From Closterium sp. NIES-65 (taxonomy: Eukaryota > Streptophyta > Zygnematophyceae > Desmidiales > Closteriaceae), in the NCBI GenBank assembly GCA_948144175.1, contig CANXME010002181.1, forward strand, positions 1,426,001 through 1,490,000: 64,000 bases of DNA, in the 5' to 3' direction. The notes beneath the pieces are model-generated. The model was not told the DNA's origin. It saw only the letters and a program-made list of their open reading frames with translations, and searched no databases. A program made the position numbers and the translations under genes. Positions 35,093 to 45,235 of this stretch are shown in pieces. Position 1 is the first letter of the stretch, and each line of letters opens with the position of its first letter.

Positions 35093-37238
35093 TCAACACT
35101 CCTCGATCAGCTGCACGAGATTTGCAGGAAGGGAGCGGATGGAGGTGTCACGCAGTACCAAGTGGTGCAGCTGGGTGAGAAACTCCGGGAGGTGCTGTAA
35201 GGCTTTGCAGCCAATCAGCTCAAGTTTGCACAGCCGAACCAATGAGGTCATGCCTTGAGGCAGTGACGTCAGCCGAGGAGCTTCAACCGTGAGTGACGTC
35301 AGCGAGGTGAGCTCTAGTATGCTGCTTGACAGCTCCTCTGGTGACCAAGAAAGAAGCTCCAGATGCAGTAACTGCGGCAACATTGCCGCCATGTTTAGTG
35401 GGAGGCTGCGAACTCCTGGCGCCTCTATCAGCAAGCTGCGCAGGCGAGTTAGACACATTAAGGGGATCGGGAGCTGCTGAATGTCACCTTCCAAACGCAT
35501 CTCCAGCTGCTGCAGCTGCTGCAGACACGACAAACTGCTGCTTCCTGCAGGTCCACATCGCACCCCAACGCTGTTCAGCTTCAGCACAATCAGCTGCGAA
35601 AGTTGGGAGATGTCCACCACATGGGAAGGGCCATGCATGAAAGGCCCCAAGCAGAGGGTCTCAAGTGAGGGAGGCAGAGCGACAAGGGGCCTATTCAGCG
35701 AACAATACGTCAGCTCCAGCCTCTTTAGCCCCACGAGCATATCCAGCCTCGAGGGTAATTCTGCAAGTAGCCAGCAGTTTCTAACCTCCAAAGAATGAAG
35801 TCTCGTAAGCTGGATCAGTGAGCAAGGGAGCGAGCTGATTGAAAGACCAATGATCTTCAGTTCTCGTAGGCTGATCAGGTCTCCCAGGGCTTCCGGAAGA
35901 CCGCCTCGAAAGTCTGAGCGGCATGAATTCAGCTCGAGGCTCGTGAGGGAAGACAGCCGGGTGAAGGAAGCTGGAAGGGGCTGATTCAGGCGGCCATTCA
36001 GCCTGAGAGCCTCCAGCCTTGCAAGGGCCCCAACGCCCTCTGGCAAGGCAAGACTGGCCCTAAGGTGTGAACTTTCAGAGAAGCAGAGCGCCTTGAGAGA
36101 CGTGAGGCGGCAGAACTCTGCTGGCAGCTGCTGAAGGCTGAAACAATCAAGTAGAAAGAGTGATTCAAGAGCCATGAGATGACAGAAGGAAGGAGGAAGC
36201 TCGGTGCAGTGCAATTTCTCCAGCACCAGCAGTTTGAGGGCAGGCAGGCGGCCAAAGTTGTTGGGAAAGGTAAAGGTATTTACAATAGAGATGACGAGTA
36301 TTTCCAAACGGCTCAGCGATGTGAAGTTTTCAGGCAGGACGGCTCTATAGCACTTGTGAATGACCAACTTGCGAAGGCACGGCAGCACATCTCCAATGCG
36401 GTCATGGTAGCGTCACGCTCCCAGCACGTGCCGGCTGATAGCTTTGGTGACGGACGGAGGTGGAGAGACGGGTGAGCCGTGGGAGGTGAAGGAGGGTGGA
36501 GAGGTGACGATGGTGCATAAGGAAGGTGATGTGCAGGGTGGTTAGGGCAGTGAGGTTGGTGAAATCGTGTTTCTCCAAGGCTGAAGCGTCGGTGAGAAAA
36601 AAGGTGTGCAGACGCCTCAACTGAAAGAATGATTTCGGTAACTCTGTTTTTTGGTGGAGGAGGCAGAAGAGAGTAACCAGCTCCAGTTCAGGAAGCTTCT
36701 GAAAAAACAAATCCAAGCCCTCTGTTGTCATCGGATGTTCCTTTCTACGATAATGCTTAACTGGGCTGTTACGGTCGAAGGGCAATTGCCCTGCAAACCT
36801 CCTTCCCACGTGGAGGCGAGTCAGCTTCGGGCATGACGCAACGAGGTGAGTGAGGAACGACTCGGCGCAGTTGTCGCCGAGATGGAGATGGGTGAGGTTG
36901 GGGAAGCACGCGACGGCGGCTGAAAGATCCTCAAGGGACACCACGACGTCTTCTTTAACATAGAGCGAGGACACTCTAAGCTTCGCCAGACAACGCCAAC
37001 GACGGCAGACGGACGCAATGAGGAGATTCCGAGCCGCGTCTGCGACTGGAGGTGGGGCTGGTACCGGCGGGACTATCAGAAACTTGTTAACCGTAAATCT
37101 ATCGGAAATGATACCTGGCCAAACTTCAGTGGCCAAGTTATCAAAGTGGGATTCGTGAGAAGCCGGTTGCTCAAAGGAGAGCGTAATGATCTTAAAGAGA
37201 AGATCGTCAGACAAATCATGGATCGTCCGGGACTCCAT
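35093..37238 (-). pseudogene. LRR3: F-box-like LRR gene broken by an internal deletion
   Basis: Read on the minus strand from ATG at 37,238 (MESRTIHDLS). F-box-like halves SDDLLFKII and CRRWRCL (residue 78) and the first LRRs run for 278 aa to a stop at 36,402. The homologous reading resumes in another frame at about 36,400 (DVLPCLRKLVIH) and stays open to 35,093 (SLPANLVQLIEEC). Alignment with LRR2 shows that sequence equivalent to about 22,283-22,410 is missing at the junction, roughly 128 bp and not a multiple of three. No GT-AG pair explains it as an intron. The second part alone (431 aa, LRRs only) could still be expressed from a downstream start. Confidence 0.82.
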
Positions 37239-37526
37239 GTCGGGAATTAGAGATACTCGGGACGTCGGAAGACGTGCTAAGGTACAGAACGCACTGGAGG
37301 ACCTAATCTTAAGAACTTCGGTAGAAGGAACTGTGATCGCAAGGTAGTAAGCAAGCAGTAGCTTACCTCAGCGCCGTCCCTAGTGAGCATCAAACGGAAA
37401 TGAGTCAGTTGGAGAAGCGGTGCGTACGAAGCGGTGGACGGGAAAGCTGAACACATTACTGGCTGTGCGTCGCGTGAGCGCTGCAGAACGAGGCATTGCC
37501 GCCACGTGGCGTACCCTCTCGAATAT
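37239..37526 (-). promoter_or_regulatory. LRR3 upstream region, homologous to that of LRR4
   Basis: In minus orientation CGTTCTGCAGCGC, GTGTTCAGCTTTC and TCCGTTTGATGCT blocks match LRR4 upstream sequence at about 45,025-45,140 in order, with moderate divergence. The region ends at the MULE left terminus, so the original distal 5' flank is missing. Confidence 0.6.
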
Positions 37527-38384
37527 GGGAAAGCATCCTAGCGGGGAGAGGTACCTGGACCCCTCCGCTAAAAGGGCAGGGTTAGCGCTTTCTGCGCATG
37601 GTTTTCGCAAAAGGCTGGGCTAGGGGGGGAGGGTTATCGTTCGGGTAAGTAGCTTTCGCAGGGGTACTACTAGCGACCCTGCGCTTTCAAGGGGACTACA
37701 GTGCTATATGCGGGCACTTTCCGCCATTCCACCACTCCGACAGGAACATTATGGCAACAACACAGAACTCGGTCCCACATTCACCCACGTGTCACAAATT
37801 TCGCAAGCCACTAGAATAAATATCCCTTTACCTGACCGAAAAAACTAAAACCCAATCGGGAAGGGATGCGTCTCAGGGAGGCATCAACCCTAAACAAATG
37901 TGGGTTCCCGTGTTTAGGGTTGATCCCTCCCGAATGAGTCCAGGTTCCCTATGGGTTTTACTTTTTTTTGCCGTGCGTTTTTTAACTTCCGAAATTTTGA
38001 CACGTGGGTGAATGTGGGGGAGAATTCTGTGTTGTTTCTATAATTCCCCTGTCTCAGGCACGGAGGGGTGGAAAGTGCCCCCTGCTGGCACTGTAGCTCC
38101 CTAGAAAGCGCGGGGTCCCTAGTAGTAACCCCGCGAAAGCTACTTACCCTTATCGTTCAGGTTAGGGAGTCGAGCCCTCAATGAGCCACGTGTTTCATCC
38201 TACGCTTGCTCGCTCACTGTACATCCCAACCACAGATTCCGCACTGCGCGCGCTTGTCTTTTCTACCGAACCTATCCCACGTTCCGGGTGGCACGACGGG
38301 TCACTGTTCCCAAACCACTGTGGCCCTACCTTTCGCGCCAATACTTGTTACAGCTTCACTGAAAACGCACAGAAACTCCGTCAA
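37527..38384 (+). repeat. MULE left terminal inverted repeat, split by a MITE
   Basis: Matches the reverse complement of 44,303-44,644 in two pieces, 37,527-37,642 and 38,159-38,384. Differences seen: C/T in CCTC(C/T)GC at about 37,568 and C/T in ACC(T/C)ATCCC at about 38,275. Confidence 0.88.
37643..38149. mobile_element. 507-bp hairpin MITE, Mutator-type 9-bp TSD
   Basis: Begins GGGTAAGTAGCTTTCGC and ends with the reverse complement GCGAAAGCTACTTACCC. It is flanked by 9-bp TTATCGTTC at 37,634-37,642 and 38,150-38,158. Complementarity is not confined to the ends: CACTTTC, CCCACATTCACCCACGTGTC and CATCAACCCTAAACA on the left pair with their complements on the right up to a short loop near 37,900, so the whole element is one imperfect foldback. 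It has no coding capacity. The 9-bp duplication points to Mutator-type mobilisation. Confidence 0.92.
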
Positions 38385-38740
38385 AGGACTTTCACGTCAA
38401 GGTTAGGCACACAGGAAAAGTGAAACAAAATACAGGTAAATCCGTTACGAGAGGTTGAATTGATTGCGCATAGAATGAAAGTAGGGATAAAAAATAAGAA
38501 TGCGTAGGTCAGGTTTTCATATGCAAAACCTTGATTTGTGTTATTAAACCCTTGTCGGGTTTAGTATTGGATCAGTGACTATGTTGTATATATACATGAC
38601 ATCTAGTATAGAAATAAATATATATATGTTAATATGGTAGATTTTTTTTAATGCTAAACGATTTACAGCTTTTCAGGTCTATGATAAAATACATACAACT
38701 CCCTATCTTCGTGAGGTCAAATCGGCTATTACCTCTTTTG

Positions 38741-39040
38741 AAATAACAAACGGAAGTTGACGTGGCACCTCGTAATAGCACAGGCCTATCCTTGCACAGT
38801 TCTCCTTGCTCGCATGTTTGGAACATCATATCTCATTACTAAATGCTGCGAATGACACCGAACCTGTCCAACACGCTTACAATATAGTAAATGAAGGCAT
38901 GATAGAAACAAACATCGTTTCAAATAACGTACGGAAGTTGCTGTGGCACCTCGTAATAGCACAGGCCTTTCCTTGCACAGTTCTCCTTGCTCGCATATTT
39001 GGAACATCATATCTCCTTACTTAATGCTGCGAATGACACC
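38741..39040 (+). repeat. 119-bp direct repeat inside the MULE
   Basis: Copies 38,741-38,859 and 38,922-39,040 (offset 181) share TGGCACCTCGTAATAGCACA and CTTGCACAGTTCTCCTTGCT, with scattered substitutions. Non-coding, downstream of the transposase gene. Confidence 0.85.
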
Positions 39041-39237
39041 AAAGGTTGGTATTTCGGGTTTAGGCTACAGCAATTATCAAATTATTAACGAGTCATTACG
39101 CATGCAAATACGAGGCCTCCATCTCTTTAATGTTGGGAAAGTCAACCTTTCCAGACTGTAATAGAGTGTACTTAAATAAAGTAGCCTACCAATTCTATAC
39201 GTAGTGTACGCAACGAACTGCTCTACCCCACCTACTT

Positions 39238-40977
39238 CTACTGCCCTGTATGTTTCGGCTGCAATTGCTGCACCAAATTCAATAGCTGCTGCCATTGTCG
39301 CTGCAGATGCTGTTGCTGATCTGGTGGTAGCTGTTGTTGATGATAGTACATTTGGTTTTGTTGCAATGCCTGCAACAGTTGCAACAGGTGCAGTCCTTGA
39401 CCCTGGAGCAGCTCATGCTGTCCCTGATGCTGTGGTTGCAACTCGCGCTGCTGCTGCTGTTGTTCCCGCCGCCGCTGCCGCCCCTGCCGCTGCTGCTCGT
39501 GCCCCATAAGCCCATGCTGCCCCTGCTGCCCCTGCTGCTGCTGCTGCTGCCCCTCTTGCTGTTGTTGTTGCTGCCCCTGCTGCCCCTCTTGTTGCTGCTG
39601 ACCCCTCCGCTGCTGCTGCTGCTGTCCATGCCTAGGGTCCCACTGCTGCTCCTGCTCCCGCCGTCTCAAGCGTCTCTGCTGCAACTGAAAGCTTCTCCAC
39701 TGGCGCCGTTGCTTCTGCCCCAACCGCAAGTGTTGCAGTTCCTCCTCCATTTCCACACATTGGTCATCAGCAACTGGCTCATCCACAACAACTGACTCTT
39801 GTGTATCAGGTACCGGGGCCTGTACAACCTGCCTGGCCCCTCCCCTTGGCTCCACACTCCCTGTTTCCTCTCTCTCCTCCCCGCTTGCTTCAGCATCCAC
39901 TGTTGCTGGCCGTTGATCCCCACGACCTGACTCGGATGCCACCTGTCTCTGCTGACGCAGGTGCTGCATTCGCCGCAACCGAAAACGAATGACGTTATCA
40001 CCATCGTTATGATCTCCTACACCTCCACCCACCCCTCCAATCTCTGTGGCTCCTCCTCTCAGCCCCACTCCACCGCTCACTGCTGGTCCTCTCTCACCCC
40101 CCACCCCTCCACTCTCTGTGGCTCCTCCTCTCAGCCCCACTCCACCGCTCACTGCTGGTCCTCTCTCACCCCCCACCCCTCCACTCTCTGTGGCTCCTCC
40201 TCTCAGCCCCACTCCACCGCTCACTGCTGGTCCTCTCTCACCCCCCACCCCTCCCCTTGGTCCCACTCCTACACTCACTGTTGGCTGTCTCTCAGCCGTC
40301 TCCACTCCACTCCTGTCTGCTCCTTGCCTCGCCCGGAATCCACGCCTCTCCGCTTGTCCTCTTCCTCTCCCTGCCCTTCCCCTTGTTTCTGCTGGTCCAC
40401 CCCTCCATCCGCCTCTCCCAATCTCTGCTACTCCTCCCCTCCTTCCGACTCCTGCGTTTTCACCTGCTCCACCCCACCCTCCTACTCCCCCACTCTCTGC
40501 TGCTCCTCCTCTCCCTGCCACTCCTCCCCTCCCTGCATGTCCTCCCCTCCCTGCATGTCCTCCCCTCCCTGTATGCCCTCCCCTCCCCGTATGTCCTCCC
40601 CTCCCTGTTCCTCTTCCCATTCCAGTCGTTTCCCCTCTCTCAGCCACTCCTCTAACATCAGCCATTCCTCCTTCATCTCGCACTACTCCCCTCCCTCCTG
40701 CTCTTGCATCTCCTCCCATTCCCCCATTCTCACCTCCTCCTCCCATCCCTCCGCCTCCCCCATTCTCACCTCCTCCTCCCATCCCTCCGCCTCCCCCATT
40801 CTCACCTGCACCTCCCATCTCTCCGCATCCCCCATTCTCACCTCCTCCTCCCATCCCTCCAAATACTTCACGCAGAACGGTGTGCACACGACCCTGGACA
40901 GCACCTTGAGCACCAGCTTGAGCACCTTTGACCACTGGTTGTTCCTCCAAATCATCCTCTGAATCCGAACCGCTGCC
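39238..40977 (-). other. Open low-complexity extension in frame after the transposase TGA
   Basis: Directly after the TGA at 40,980-40,978 the same frame stays open for 579 codons to 39,238. It starts with an acidic tract (GSGSDSEDDLEEQ), continues with Gly/Glu/Asn-rich and Arg/Gly-rich repeats (a 24-residue unit in three copies at about 40,043-40,258, an 11-residue unit at about 40,736-40,860), and ends in a Gln-rich tail. It may be the lost C-terminus of the transposase after a nonsense change, a separate small-start gene (ATG 40,950), or chance openness in repetitive GC-rich DNA. Confidence 0.45.
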
Positions 40978-43259
40978 TCACTCCTCATCCAATAATTCAG
41001 CATCTCCATCCTCACCAACACCCTCTTGTGGTGTGCTACTGTCCATTGCCCCATCTGCCTGTCTGCTCTCGCGTTCCCTCTGTTGCCTAAGAGCCTCGCA
41101 CAGTACTCCTCGGTGGTGACTTCTGTTGCATGCAGAACATAGTGCCACACTCACTTGAGCCTCCGCTCGTGTTGCTGTTTGAACACTCATGTGCCCTGCT
41201 GGAGTGTGAAGTGCCTCCCATGCATCTCTTAGCTGTTTACGCAAATCACACGTCTTTCTATTGTGCCCCTTCTCCCCACACTTCCCACACTTACGCAGTT
41301 TTCTACCATCGATCTCACCGTGGGACCTCAACCGGGTAGTGCGAGGCCTTCCCGATTTTTTGGGATAGGCTGGCGGGAGAGTGGTGCGATCTGGAATTAC
41401 CATTGTTCGGTCTAGAGGTTCAACCTCCGTGCTGTAGAGTTCCTTCAGGGCGGCTGAAGTGTAGCATCCATGCACCATGGCTTGCACCAGTTGTTGTAGA
41501 GCCGCCAACTCATTCCCTCTAGCAGGCCGGGTGAGATGAAGGAGTACTGCAAAGATGTGCACGCATGGGAGTCCGTACTCACTGCAGAAGGACAAGAACA
41601 ATACAACAAAGGAGAACGGGAAACAACACACATCAGGACACGACCATTAAGCAAGGATTGCATGGGTGCAAGGCTGCTTTGGTGAAAATCTTACGATTGT
41701 GATGTGACACACACGACGCATCTTGTGGGAACACAACAAACAGTGCAGATACTCAATCACGACTACATAAGATTCACCTTAACCATTACTCACCTAATGT
41801 ATTTACACGTGCACACCGTCTTCTCAGGGTGCGCCTCATCCATCTTCACCACACGCTCCTCCGTAGCCCCTATCCTGCGGCTCACATGATACGAACCCCG
41901 CCCAATACGCTCCACTTTGTACTGTGTCCCCGTCTGGCAGTTAGCTCGGATGATGGCTGCTGTTTTGGGGGGGAAATCAGCAACCCCCAAACTTCCATAC
42001 AGCGCACGCCCCTCTTCCATTGCCGTCGCTTGCTGCTTTATGAATGAAAGCAGCACTTGCGCGGGATTGTCCCTTCTAACCTTGCGCATAGAGGCATGGT
42101 GCGATTCCACCGGATTCGAAGTGTAGTTGCCATAGCGCGCTGCTCCGAATGAGAAGGTAGCCCACTTCAAGGCCAATCCATCCCTCTCCAAATATTCTTT
42201 TCCCCCAGCGCATTCTGCCTCTATCTTCTCCATGAAGTCCCGGTACACATCTCTGGTCAAAGCTGCTGCTGCTAGCTCGATCTTGCCATCCAAATCCGAC
42301 CCAAATTTTGAATTAAAGTTTCTCACCAAGTGAGTGACACAAAAGGCCTCACGTATCCCAGGCAACACTCTTGTGGCAGCAGCCTTCAACGCTTTGCCAC
42401 GATCATGCATCAGGGTGAACTTTGGGGTGTTCAGCTCAGGGGCAGCACGCTTCAATAGCCCCAAGAAGTACTCACATGCCTCTGCGTTCTCAGCTTCTAC
42501 CCATGCGCTCCCTAGCCTCACTAGCTTATGTTCACAGTCAATCATACACGCGTTAATGGTATGCCCACGCCACATTCCCTTGTTGTGACAAGCATCAACA
42601 AAGATGATAGGAAAGCAGTTTTTGACAATTTCCCGAATTCCAGGATACACCACTGCGGCCCGATGAAACATCCTACCATTTAACTGCAGGGACACGACGC
42701 TTGTTGGATTTTTGGACATAAAGACTTCCAAAATGCCGCCAATGTACTGGAACCCGTTATCTCCTGCTAACGGGTCCCCTTTTACCACGACATCATTGAT
42801 TGACCGTGCAGTCGTAGAATTGCTGCAGTCCTTGCCTAACTTCTCTCGCACCAGGTCTCGCAATCCCCCGGGTGTAACGACGGTGTGAGGATGTACTTCA
42901 CGCACCAACCTGTTAACTTCCTCTCTCCTAATCCGACCAGGTTGTGGCACACACATGTGTGCGTGCTGCAGGTTCACAGATTTGACGCTGAGGCTGCAAT
43001 CCCGAGGCCCGGTGACTAAAATCCTAAATGGGCAAAACCACTCTGGTGCGTTTGCCTCATCTTTGGGCCAGTCCCGATCTTTCATCGACGGACAACGGGC
43101 TTCTAAGCGGTCTGCCTTGTTGTGGAAAAGGTAAGGCTTGAAATTGTTCTGGTCGCCATAATCTACTATTGCATCCCTAGCGTCGCTCACGGAGACCTTT
43201 CCCGTGTGGATGTCGATGTCCTCTCTGCGTTGTCCCACAAATGCACTGTTCATAAACAT
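40978..43259 (-). CDS. MULE transposase with SWIM and CCHC zinc motifs (one intron)
   Basis: Transposase that would cut and insert the element at its TIRs in the nucleus. Exon 1 runs 43,259-41,794, a GT-AG intron covers 41,793-41,582, exon 2 runs 41,581-40,978; 689 aa. The MULE DDE core has Asp in FVDACHNKG, Asp in MHDRGKAL and Glu in NPVESHHASM. A SWIM zinc finger CTC-x9-CVH is split by the intron, which supports the splice: AG|GTGAGT donor, CTGCAG|T acceptor, phase kept. A CCHC knuckle CGKCGEKGHNRKTC follows. The start is uncertain: the frame is open upstream to 43,505, and ATG 43,259 was chosen because sequence before it looks non-coding. It ends at a TGA that may be premature. Confidence 0.85.
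41582..41793 (-). other. Predicted 212-bp GT-AG intron in the transposase gene
   Basis: Minus-strand donor ACATTAG|GTGAGT and acceptor CTTCTGCAG|TGAGTAC. Splicing joins the two halves of the CxC...CxH SWIM finger in frame with codon AG|T. Confidence 0.85.
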
Positions 43260-44302
43260 CGCACAAACAGTAGTGGTAAAAATTATCAAAATTGGAAACG
43301 CATTGCCTGAATGTGCACATATAGATGACCTATCATTCAGATTGCATGCGTGACACCGTAAAATCACCTTGCAAGTGAGCTTATGAACATTTTGCATGCG
43401 TTTTCTCTTAATAATTGATGCGTGCAAACTTCTTATGGCCTGAAAACCACAGAGGGAAGACACGTATGGTGGACAAGGTGTCAGCGTTACAGATTGAACA
43501 ACCAAATAGAGTCAACCTACGAGCAGGCGAGGTTCTATTCAAGAGAAGAAGATGAGAGGGTGGTAGATTGCAAGAGTTACAAGACAGGGTGGTTCGAAGA
43601 AGCTGAGATTGGGGCAGTGAACTAAAAGGCAAGCAAGGAGGTTGACTTTGAACTTGTGTATGTGAGTAGCGATGCTATGCTCGATGAGTGAAGCTAAAAA
43701 GTGAGTGAAACTAGCATTGGAACATACTGTATCAAGGCAGGTGGTAGCGTTCTGAGAAGAGAGTTGTTCATCCGCCTGCGGGAAAAGCATAAAGAACGAG
43801 TGAGGGGTTTGAAGGGGACGGATTAGAGGTACGAACGTTAAGAATCTAACGAATGAGCAAACGAAATGGAACGGATTAAGAAGAGGTCGAATCAATCTCA
43901 ATAATAAGAATATCGTTTGTTGTAAGGGCAAGTCTGATGCATGAGGAAACGTCGATAGCGTGGTTGAAGGGTCTGAGCGACCATAGCATAGCGAAGCTCA
44001 ATTACATAATGGAGGATTGGGCTAGGGGGACCGTCATGACTTCACGCCTGGGTACGCTTTACGAAATGTAATCTTGCAGACTCCGGAACATAGACATTTC
44101 GTCTATATGCAAATTGCATTGACAGTCCTAACTCTCTTTTTTAAGATAAACTAGGGAAGCCAATGGCAGTAACGTAGTTAGCAAACTAGTGCAAACCTAA
44201 TTTGTTAACTATCGAAGTGGCGTGGTTGAGTTTCAGACGGAGGGAGTTTCGAGTCTGACAATCACAACCTGCAGCTGGGTTGATTCCTAGCTGGGTGCAA
44301 CC
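43260..44302 (-). other. MULE 5' internal region
   Basis: Between the transposase start and the right TIR. Relatively A/T-rich, presumably the transposase promoter and any 5' exon. No gene or repeat recognised. Confidence 0.4.
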
Positions 44303-44644
44303 TTGACGGAGTTTCTGTGCGTTTTCAGTGAAGCTGTAACAAGTATTGGCGCGAAAGGTAGGGCCACAGTGGTTTGGGAACAGTGACCCGTCGTGCCACC
44401 CGGAACGTGGGATGGGTTCGGTAGAAAAGACAAGCGCGCGCAGTGCGGAATCTGTGGTTGGGATGTACAGTGAGCGAGCAAGCGTAGGATGAAACACGTG
44501 GCTCATTGAGGGCTCGACTCCCTAACCTGAACGATAACCCTCCCCCCCTAGCCCAGCCTTTTGCGAAAACCATGCGCAGAAAGCGCTAACCCTGCCCTTT
44601 TAGCAGAGGGGTCCAGGTACCTCTCCCCGCTAGGATGCTTTCCC
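44303..44644 (-). repeat. MULE right terminal inverted repeat, intact
   Basis: 342 bp, reverse complement of the left TIR. It keeps the unoccupied MITE target GAACGATAA at 44,529-44,537, which is the single-copy version of the TTATCGTTC duplicated in the left TIR. Confidence 0.9.
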
Positions 44645-45235
44645 CATCAGGAAACCTGGTGCACTCCTATCACAATCACGACAATTCCCCAGAGGGTTAC
44701 AAGAATCCAAATTCGTCACTGTGACACGAATCGACTGCGGATGCACTGGGTTACCCGAAATCGTAAACCAGCGAAGCCCTGGCGGGATGGATTGCTACCC
44801 ACTCGGCTATTCCTTCGAGCGACCCAAGGCTCTACTTCCTCGACCTAGGTTTCTCCGATGCGTCGGCTCATTCCCAATACGCCCAGGGCCATGGCGAATT
44901 TCCGCCAGATCTCAATACGCCCGCGATCCTCCACGTCCCATTCACCAGCTTGACAGTTTCTTCCTGGCGGGGCCGGTGCATGGTATTCGAGGACGGTACG
45001 CTAGCGTGACGTCACGGCAACACGTCGTTCTGCAGCGCTTCCTCCTCGCCGCGCACAGCCGCCGGTATTGTGTTCAGCTTTCACATCCACGGCTTTCGCA
45101 CCCACCGCTTTCCGCAGCTCACTCATTCCGTTTGATGCTGTAGGAACATCGCCGAGTACTAGTACCGCTGTCTATCTTGCAACTATCATTTCCACTCGTG
45201 ACACCCCTGCGTGCCGCACATCTCCCGTTCCCGTC
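44645..45235 (+). promoter_or_regulatory. LRR4 upstream region
   Basis: From about 44,985 (GTATTCGAGGACGGTACGCT) to 45,150 it is homologous to the LRR3 flank. The first ~340 bp (44,645-44,984) have no counterpart beside LRR3 because the LRR3 flank stops at the MULE end. An open frame runs back to ATG 45,068, but this stretch has no similarity to protein in the paralogues and is better seen as 5' UTR. Confidence 0.55.

Larger units (their letters stand above)
37527..44644 (-). mobile_element. Mutator-like element with 342-bp terminal inverted repeats
   Basis: Ends begin GGGAAAGCATCCTAGC. The right TIR is 44,303-44,644 (342 bp). The left TIR is 37,527-38,384; after subtracting the 507-bp MITE and one 9-bp target copy it is also exactly 342 bp, and I find about two substitutions between the arms. 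The interior (38,385-44,302) holds a MULE transposase gene on the minus strand. Near-identical TIRs imply recent activity. Flanking 9-mers (CTCGAATAT on the left, CATCAGGAA on the right) do not match, so no target duplication is present. Outside the TIRs, homology continues as the much more diverged LRR3/LRR4 flanks. Confidence 0.82.

Noticed and set aside
37527-38384. 67-aa ORF conserved between 38,181 and 44,506
   Set aside because: Identity reflects the MULE terminal inverted repeats, not a conserved protein; it is present once per TIR in opposite orientation.
44700-44830. Possible tRNA-like sequence upstream of LRR4
   Set aside because: No consistent acceptor stem, T-loop or anticodon arm could be drawn.
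45068-45235. N-terminal extension of LRR4 from ATG 45,068
   Set aside because: The extra 56 residues have no counterpart in LRR3, whose start aligns with 45,236, and the nucleotide homology there continues as untranslated flank.
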